In this document: positions 17,642-21,314 of the stretch, piece by piece | Numbering within the stretch: position 1 is the first letter of the stretch | Layout of the letters: each line of letters starts with the position of its first letter | From: Symbiodinium natans | Taxonomy: Eukaryota > Sar > Dinophyceae > Suessiales > Symbiodiniaceae | Assembly (NCBI GenBank): GCA_905221605.1 | Contig: CAJNDS010001308.1 | Location: 2,501-23,814, forward strand | Length of the DNA stretch: 21,314 bases | Reading direction: 5' to 3' | Position numbers and translations under genes: made by a program | The notes under the pieces: generated by a model | What the model was told of the DNA's origin: nothing | Seen by the model: the letters and a program-made list of their open reading frames with translations, nothing else | The model's database searches: none

Positions 17642-18580
17642 ATGGCTTCCCGGCTCGCTCAGCGGCGCCTCGCACCGCTGGCCGTGGCTTCGGTGGCTTC
17701 GGTGGCTTGGCTGCGGCCGTGGAATCTTCGCTGCGAGGATTCCAAGACGAAGAGCGAGGCCATCCCGTCGCGCTTCCGCACGTCCCTCTACCGCCTCGAT
17801 GAGAATCTCTGGAAGGCCGGGCAGGCACTGAGGCCCGGCATGGTGACGACGCGCTACAAGCCGGACCGCACCCACGTCATCCGCATCGTGCTCACTGGTG
17901 GCCCCTGCGCGGGCAAGAGCTCAGCGCTCGAGCACTTGACTCGCGCGGCCACTGCCGCAGGCTACGACGTCTATGCCGCCCCCGAGGTCTGCACCGTGCT
18001 CTTGAACGCGGGCATGCAATTTCCGGAGCCAGGCTGCACCGGCTTCGAGGACAGGTGGCTCGCCATACAGACGGGCATCATGCAGATGCAGCTCCAGATG
18101 GAGCGCAGCATGACGGACATCGCGGCCTCCACCGGGAGACCTTCCATCATCATCTTCGACCGAGGCCTGCTGGACGGGCGAGCCTATGTACCTGCCCACA
18201 ATTGGGTGAAGCTTGTCGGGCAAGTTGAGGCTTCTGCTGCAGGCCTGGACAAGCCGCGAAAGCTGATCAGCGAAGAGTACATGCTGGCGCGGTACAATAT
18301 GATCGTGCACCTTGCGACCGCCGCCGAGGGAGCGGAGGAGTATTACAAGTGGGGCAAGACCGTAGACGACTCGGGCAACACGGTCATCCGTGGCGAGCCG
18401 CCCGAGAGGGCGAGAGAGCTGGACCACAAGCTGCGAGATTGCTGGCGACAGCATCCTCGGTGGGTTCTGATACAAAATGGCCCCGATGGATTTAAAGGAA
18501 AGCTACAGCGTACCACAGACAGCATCATGAAGCTTGCCAGTGAGATTCACCCACAGGGTCCAGAGACTGGACGCCTGTGA
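17642..18580 (+). CDS. Ttd14/NadR-like AAA (AAA_28) P-loop NTPase, 312 aa
   Basis: The only confident intact gene. An ATG opens a 312-codon frame ending in TGA with no intron. A Walker A motif GGPCAGKSS lies at residues 86-94 after the strand HVIRIVLT. EVCTVLLNAG follows at 115-124. A Walker B-like strand SIIIFDRGLLDGRAYV covers 168-183, with Asp173 and Arg174 as likely metal and phosphate contacts. NMIVHLATAAEGAEEYYKWG (219-238) and GFKGKLQR (283-290) also fit the family as I know it (TRPL translocation defect protein 14 and protist relatives). Drosophila Ttd14 carries a further domain after the P-loop part; none is visible here, so this is the NTPase domain alone. Residues 1-30 are rich in Arg, Ala and Val and lack acidic residues, which suggests an organelle presequence or signal anchor. 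Codons strongly prefer G/C in third position. Expected activity is nucleotide binding or hydrolysis; the substrate is unknown. A G/C-run inverted repeat ends directly at the ATG. Confidence 0.9.
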   Translation: MASRLAQRRLAPLAVASVASVAWLRPWNLRCEDSKTKSEAIPSRFRTSLYRLDENLWKAGQALRPGMVTTRYKPDRTHVIRIVLTGGPCAGKSSALEHLTRAATAAGYDVYAAPEVCTVLLNAGMQFPEPGCTGFEDRWLAIQTGIMQMQLQMERSMTDIAASTGRPSIIIFDRGLLDGRAYVPAHNWVKLVGQVEASAAGLDKPRKLISEEYMLARYNMIVHLATAAEGAEEYYKWGKTVDDSGNTVIRGEPPERARELDHKLRDCWRQHPRWVLIQNGPDGFKGKLQRTTDSIMKLASEIHPQGPETGRL

Positions 18581-18724
18581 TCGGGGAGCTGTGCGACCTG
18601 GAAAATCGGGTTCCCGGCCCTGTACTATACACGATTTGGGAAAACAACAGCTTAGAAAAGATGACTATGTACCACTTGACAGGGCACAGGGGCTCAACTT
18701 TAATTAAGGGAAGGGCAACAGTCC

Positions 18725-18834
18725 ATGTGGGGGGATTCCCTAGATGATGGGTCCTTTTGGGTATCCTGTATATAAGGCTCCATATTACAATCGGATTCCC
18801 CAAAAAGGGACCAGAATTTAAAGAACCTCCCATG
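18725..18834. mobile_element. 110 bp inverted-repeat element, family 1 copy 2
   Basis: The left arm begins ATGTGGGGGGATTCCCTAGA and continues to GGTCCTTTTGGG. The right arm contains CCCCAAAAAGGGACCAGAAT and ends CCTCCCATG. The right arm matches the 9345-9381 arm at CAAAAA.GGGACCA.GATTT.A and at CC.CCCATGTCT. It lies 145 bases after the stop codon of the AAA-family gene. Confidence 0.65.
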
Positions 18835-18856
18835 TCTGCTCCTCTCTGCGCTTGCA

Positions 18857-18933
18857 GCTTCCTTGGACAGGTCATGGTGCGAGACGACTACTACATCATG
18901 TCAGGTCTGGCAGTGTCAGTTTCGCTTGATGAC
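18857..18933 (+). CDS. Possible 3' exon downstream of the AAA-family gene
   Basis: A pyrimidine-rich stretch ending in TTGCAG (about 18836-18856) looks like a splice acceptor. It is followed by a frame reading FLGQVMVRDDYYIMSGL and then eight more residues to a TGA at 18931-18933. I do not recognise the protein. The AAA-family frame contains a donor-like GTGAGA at 18540, but joining it to this acceptor shifts to another frame, so I do not claim an alternative end for that gene. It could be a terminal exon of an unrelated gene or chance. Confidence 0.22.
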
Positions 18934-18970
18934 TGAGTTGGAAAACTTGGAAAACCATAACAAGTACATG

Positions 18971-19018
18971 ATATATGTATATATATATATATGTACATAT
19001 GTATATGTATATATATCG
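18971..19018. repeat. TA/TG/CA microsatellite
   Basis: Alternating ATATATGTATAT, GTACATATGTATATG and TATATAT words over about 48 bases. Confidence 0.92.
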
Positions 19019-19337
19019 TGCAGTATGCCAAAAATGTAGGCCCCACACGCCTGTACACATCTACCCTTCCAACTTCACCAAGGTTGCCTCCCTCAATCCA
19101 GGTCCCCCTGTCCAAGTTTGCAAGTTTGATAACAAGGGAGATGATTCGGGGAGGGAAGCCAAGCTTGGAAAGTGGGGACGCAGCAATGGAGCAAATGCGG
19201 ATATCTAAAAGAGGGGGAAGATCCGGGTAGTAGGAGAGGACACCTTAGAGATGTCCCCCCAAAAATGCCCTTGAAGTCATTTGAATGTTACTCTGGGTCA
19301 ATTCCATTGTTTTACTTGTTCAATTGGCCTCTTGAGT

Positions 19338-19362
19338 TCATAGCCACTAGATCCCTAGTGGC
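19338..19362. repeat. Short perfect hairpin
   Basis: GCCACTAG and CTAGTGGC pair around a four-base ATCC loop. Just downstream, GTAGAAGC and GCTTCTAC form a second small stem. The stretch 19020-19610 otherwise shows no gene. Confidence 0.5.
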
Positions 19363-19616
19363 AACTTGTAGAAGCTCACAAATTCGTAACATTTCGGGCT
19401 TCTACAACAGCTAGAAGTTACTTGTTTTACTCAGTGCATTAGCTACTTTTCCACCCACCACCCCAAACTTAACAACGAGTGGTGTTGCGCAGTTCTTGGG
19501 CTGTAGAAACATATCGGGACGCCAGCAAGTAAGTTTTGTTGTGTGTTGTTGCAAGCACGACTTTTCGAGTCCTGTTCGACGTGCTAAGGCTTAGGTACTT
19601 CAAAGCTAGGAAACCA

Positions 19617-19667
19617 CCCTAAACCCTAAACCCTAAACCCTAAACCCTAAACCCTAAACCCTAAACC
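19617..19667 (-). repeat. Telomere-type CCCTAAA tract (about 7 units)
   Basis: Exact units, entered after AAACCA and left at AGGTGGGATG. Confidence 0.96.
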
Positions 19668-19777
19668 AGGTGGGATGCATGCCCCTTGGCATGCGACCAG
19701 AAGACAACCATAGGGGCTCGTGGGTTAAGAGGCTGTGGGATCACTGAAGGGTTTGGGGCTTTGAACCCGGCACCCGA

Positions 19778-19830
19778 AACCCTAAACCCTAAACCCTAAA
19801 CCCTAAACCCTACGCCCTAAACCCTAAACC
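19778..19830 (-). repeat. Telomere-type CCCTAAA tract (about 7 units, one CCCTACG)
   Basis: Exact units with one variant. The 110 bases between this and the previous tract are unique sequence. Confidence 0.95.
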
Positions 19831-20242
19831 GATATCTTGGGATGCCCAAACTTCTCTCATTCCCTACTGAGAACCGGCCAAGAGAGGTCCAATCGGTAGC
19901 ACCTTTGAACATGCTCTTGTTCCCTTGTTGGGTTCAATCAAGATGACGTGTAGGACTGCTTTCCGGACAGTGTGGTCCCTGCCCTGTCGATTTCAATATC
20001 GTGTAATCAGTAGAGTATAGTACGGTCTAGCTATAGTTGCGGTTATCGATGCAGTTGTAGTTGTTATTTACTGAAGTTCTGTTGTTATTGTCATAGGCAG
20101 GTCTAAGTAAAGGTAGAAGTACAAGTATCAGTATAGGTTTAGGCATGGGCTAGGGAAGGGGACAGGGGATGGTATAGTCTAGTCTAGTCGGCCAAGTCTA
20201 AGTCGTTGACAGCTGCCCTTGAACCTTAAACCCCCCAAAAGC

Positions 20243-20280
20243 CCCTAAACCCTAAACCCTAAATCCTAAACCCTGAACCC
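20243..20280 (-). repeat. Short CCCTAAA tract with variants
   Basis: CCCTAAA units with ATCCTAAA and CCCTGAA variants. The stretch 19831-20240 before it has no visible gene, only GTAGTTGTTATT and TCTAGTCTAGTC short repeats. Confidence 0.88.
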
Positions 20281-20382
20281 TTCAAAGCTCTTGCCTCAGA
20301 ACACCACGATCCGAACTGGCCCCGATGGCGGCCATCATCGACAAGTGGCCGTGGCCAACCGCAGCTCTTAAGCAGCTGGGTT

Positions 20383-20511
20383 TACTTGGAGGTTCATCGT
20401 ATTTGTAGACCAATTGCAACTGTACTTGTAACCCACTTATAGACCCCTTTAGTGCCCTAATATGGTTATAAGTACAGTTATCAATGGTTTGGCACTATGA
20501 ACCTCCAAGTA
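20383..20511. mobile_element. 129 bp inverted-repeat element, family 3
   Basis: The left arm (20383-20432) starts TACTTGGAGGTTCATCGTAT. The right arm (20465-20511) ends ATGAACCTCCAAGTA. The arms pair over about 47-50 bases with mismatches, including AACTGTACTT.TAAC inside. The centre holds CCACTTATAGACCCCTTTAG. It is related to the half-copy at 16872-16950. Confidence 0.7.
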
Positions 20512-20897
20512 GGATTTTGGGGGGGCAGGCGGCCTCCAAGCGTATAACACATTCTGAGATGCATCCAAGGCACTGACTAACCACAGCCACAAAATGTGAT
20601 CGGGCCGCCGAAAGGTTCTTGTAATTCACAAAAACCCCATGAAATAAAAGTAAATTATAAGGTGTCTTAGCATATATTCGCTTGTATTATGTTATTATTG
20701 TGCCGGCTTAGCTTTGTTAATGTAAACATTAATGAATTTATGAACGCGGAAAAGGCGTTTACCGAGCGAATAAATGAGCGTACAAACTCCGGGCTTATTA
20801 AACGCGCTTCCTAAAAGGTTTTATGAACGAACAAAATGAAGCGCATAAAAGGTTTGCAAGTTAAAGTAGCAAGGAATGAAAATAGAATTGAAGGAAA

Positions 20898-21164
20898 GAA
20901 GATATTTTATGCACTCGTCTTGCTTGCAAAGTTCCGGCAAATGCCCCGTTCAAGACACGAGATTGGAAGGTTTTCTTGCACTACATTATTACTATCTTAC
21001 ATGATCTTTTCGCAGTTACGTATTTATTCGCCCCGCGAAGTAATTCTCTTATTCTCGCGGGATATGCCATGCAGAACTTTCATCACAAGGAGCACTTCTT
21101 TCGCGCCATTGGTAGGTGGGTTTCGTGGACACATCTTTTCCTTGTGCGATTCAAGCACCGGTGA
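20898..21164 (+). other. Open AT-richer frame of about 88 codons without ATG start
   Basis: After a TGA near 20896 a frame runs to TGA at 21162-21164. It reads ARLACKVPANAPFKTRDW-like text at its start (LCTRLACKVPANAPFKTRDW), then KVFLHYIITILHDLFAVTYL and AMQNFHHKEHFFRAIGRW. A hydrophobic stretch covers YIITILHDLFAVTYLF. The base composition of 20640-21230 is clearly more AT-rich than the preceding 15 kb and resembles 1-2900. It may be an exon of another intron-rich gene or inserted DNA of other origin. No family is recognised, and a 63-codon minus-strand frame overlaps. Confidence 0.22.
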
Positions 21165-21190
21165 TTCAAGCACACGCGATTCAAGCACCA
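21148..21190 (+). repeat. GCGATTCAAGCAC direct repeat x3
   Basis: GCGATTCAAGCAC, GTGATTCAAGCAC and GCGATTCAAGCAC follow one another at 16-17 base spacing, shortly before the terminal C run. Confidence 0.85.
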
Positions 21191-21229
21191 ATCCCGAGTC
21201 ACGCACTTGTGTCAAGCATTGGCATGTGT

Positions 21230-21230
<1 letters not shown>

Positions 21231-21314
<84 letters not shown>
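21231..21314. other. Terminal run of 84 C, probable assembly edge
   Basis: The window ends in an uninterrupted 84-base C homopolymer directly after GGCATGTGTT. Shorter C and G runs occur elsewhere, but nothing of this length. A sequencing or assembly artefact at a contig end is the simplest explanation. Confidence 0.7.

Noticed and set aside
17921-18475. 184-codon minus-strand ORF opposite the AAA-family gene
   Set aside because: It is a shadow of a GC-rich gene whose plus-strand frame carries clear P-loop motifs.
1-21314. Dinoflagellate spliced-leader relic, 5S or spliceosomal RNA genes, CRISPR array
   Set aside because: Searched by eye on both strands; no spliced-leader core, conserved RNA core or regularly spaced repeat-spacer pattern was found. 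The 109 bp array and the 20-base motif array are tandem repeats without unique spacers.

Overview
The window looks like nuclear DNA of a protist, most likely an alveolate. The reasons are about twenty dispersed tracts of the heptamer TTTAGGG/CCCTAAA, very low gene density, intron-like signals around short coding-like pieces, and one well-preserved GC-rich gene whose best match by eye is the Ttd14/NadR-like AAA (AAA_28) family of protists. A dinoflagellate is my first guess. A chromerid or a coccidian remains possible: Eimeria genomes are also known for dispersed telomere-like heptamers and CAG/CTG runs, and a CTG run is present at 12088-12126. I see no dinoflagellate spliced-leader relic, tRNA, rRNA or CRISPR array.

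Layout. 1-2890 is AT-rich, with short protein-like pieces next to acceptor-like signals on the plus strand. The last piece (2778-2888) resembles the start of a myosin motor. 2889-4750 is non-coding, with degenerate heptamers and AT microsatellites. 4750-6320 holds short coding-like frames that I cannot resolve. 6318-7551 is a 0.55-0.66 kb sequence present twice in tandem. 7552-9200 has a hairpin element, a perfect heptamer tract and one possible small ORF. 9270-11650 holds a 109 bp inverted-repeat element and three minus-strand coding-like segments, one resembling the last transmembrane helix of a potassium channel. 12060-14500 is dominated by CTG, poly-G, poly-T and heptamer tracts. 14700-16330 is a composite satellite: a 109 bp tandem array flanked by short-motif arrays in opposite orientation. 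16525-16650 is a probable terminal exon. 17642-18580 is the one confident gene, intact and intronless. 18725-20520 carries further inverted-repeat elements. 20640-21230 is an AT-richer segment ending in 84 consecutive C, probably an assembly edge.

The genes do not form an obvious pathway. Apart from the AAA-family gene, the coding evidence consists of fragments: either exons of genes with long introns or decayed copies. Three families of short inverted-repeat elements recur within 12 kb, so the window appears to have been shaped largely by small non-autonomous elements and by repeated gain of telomere-type repeats.
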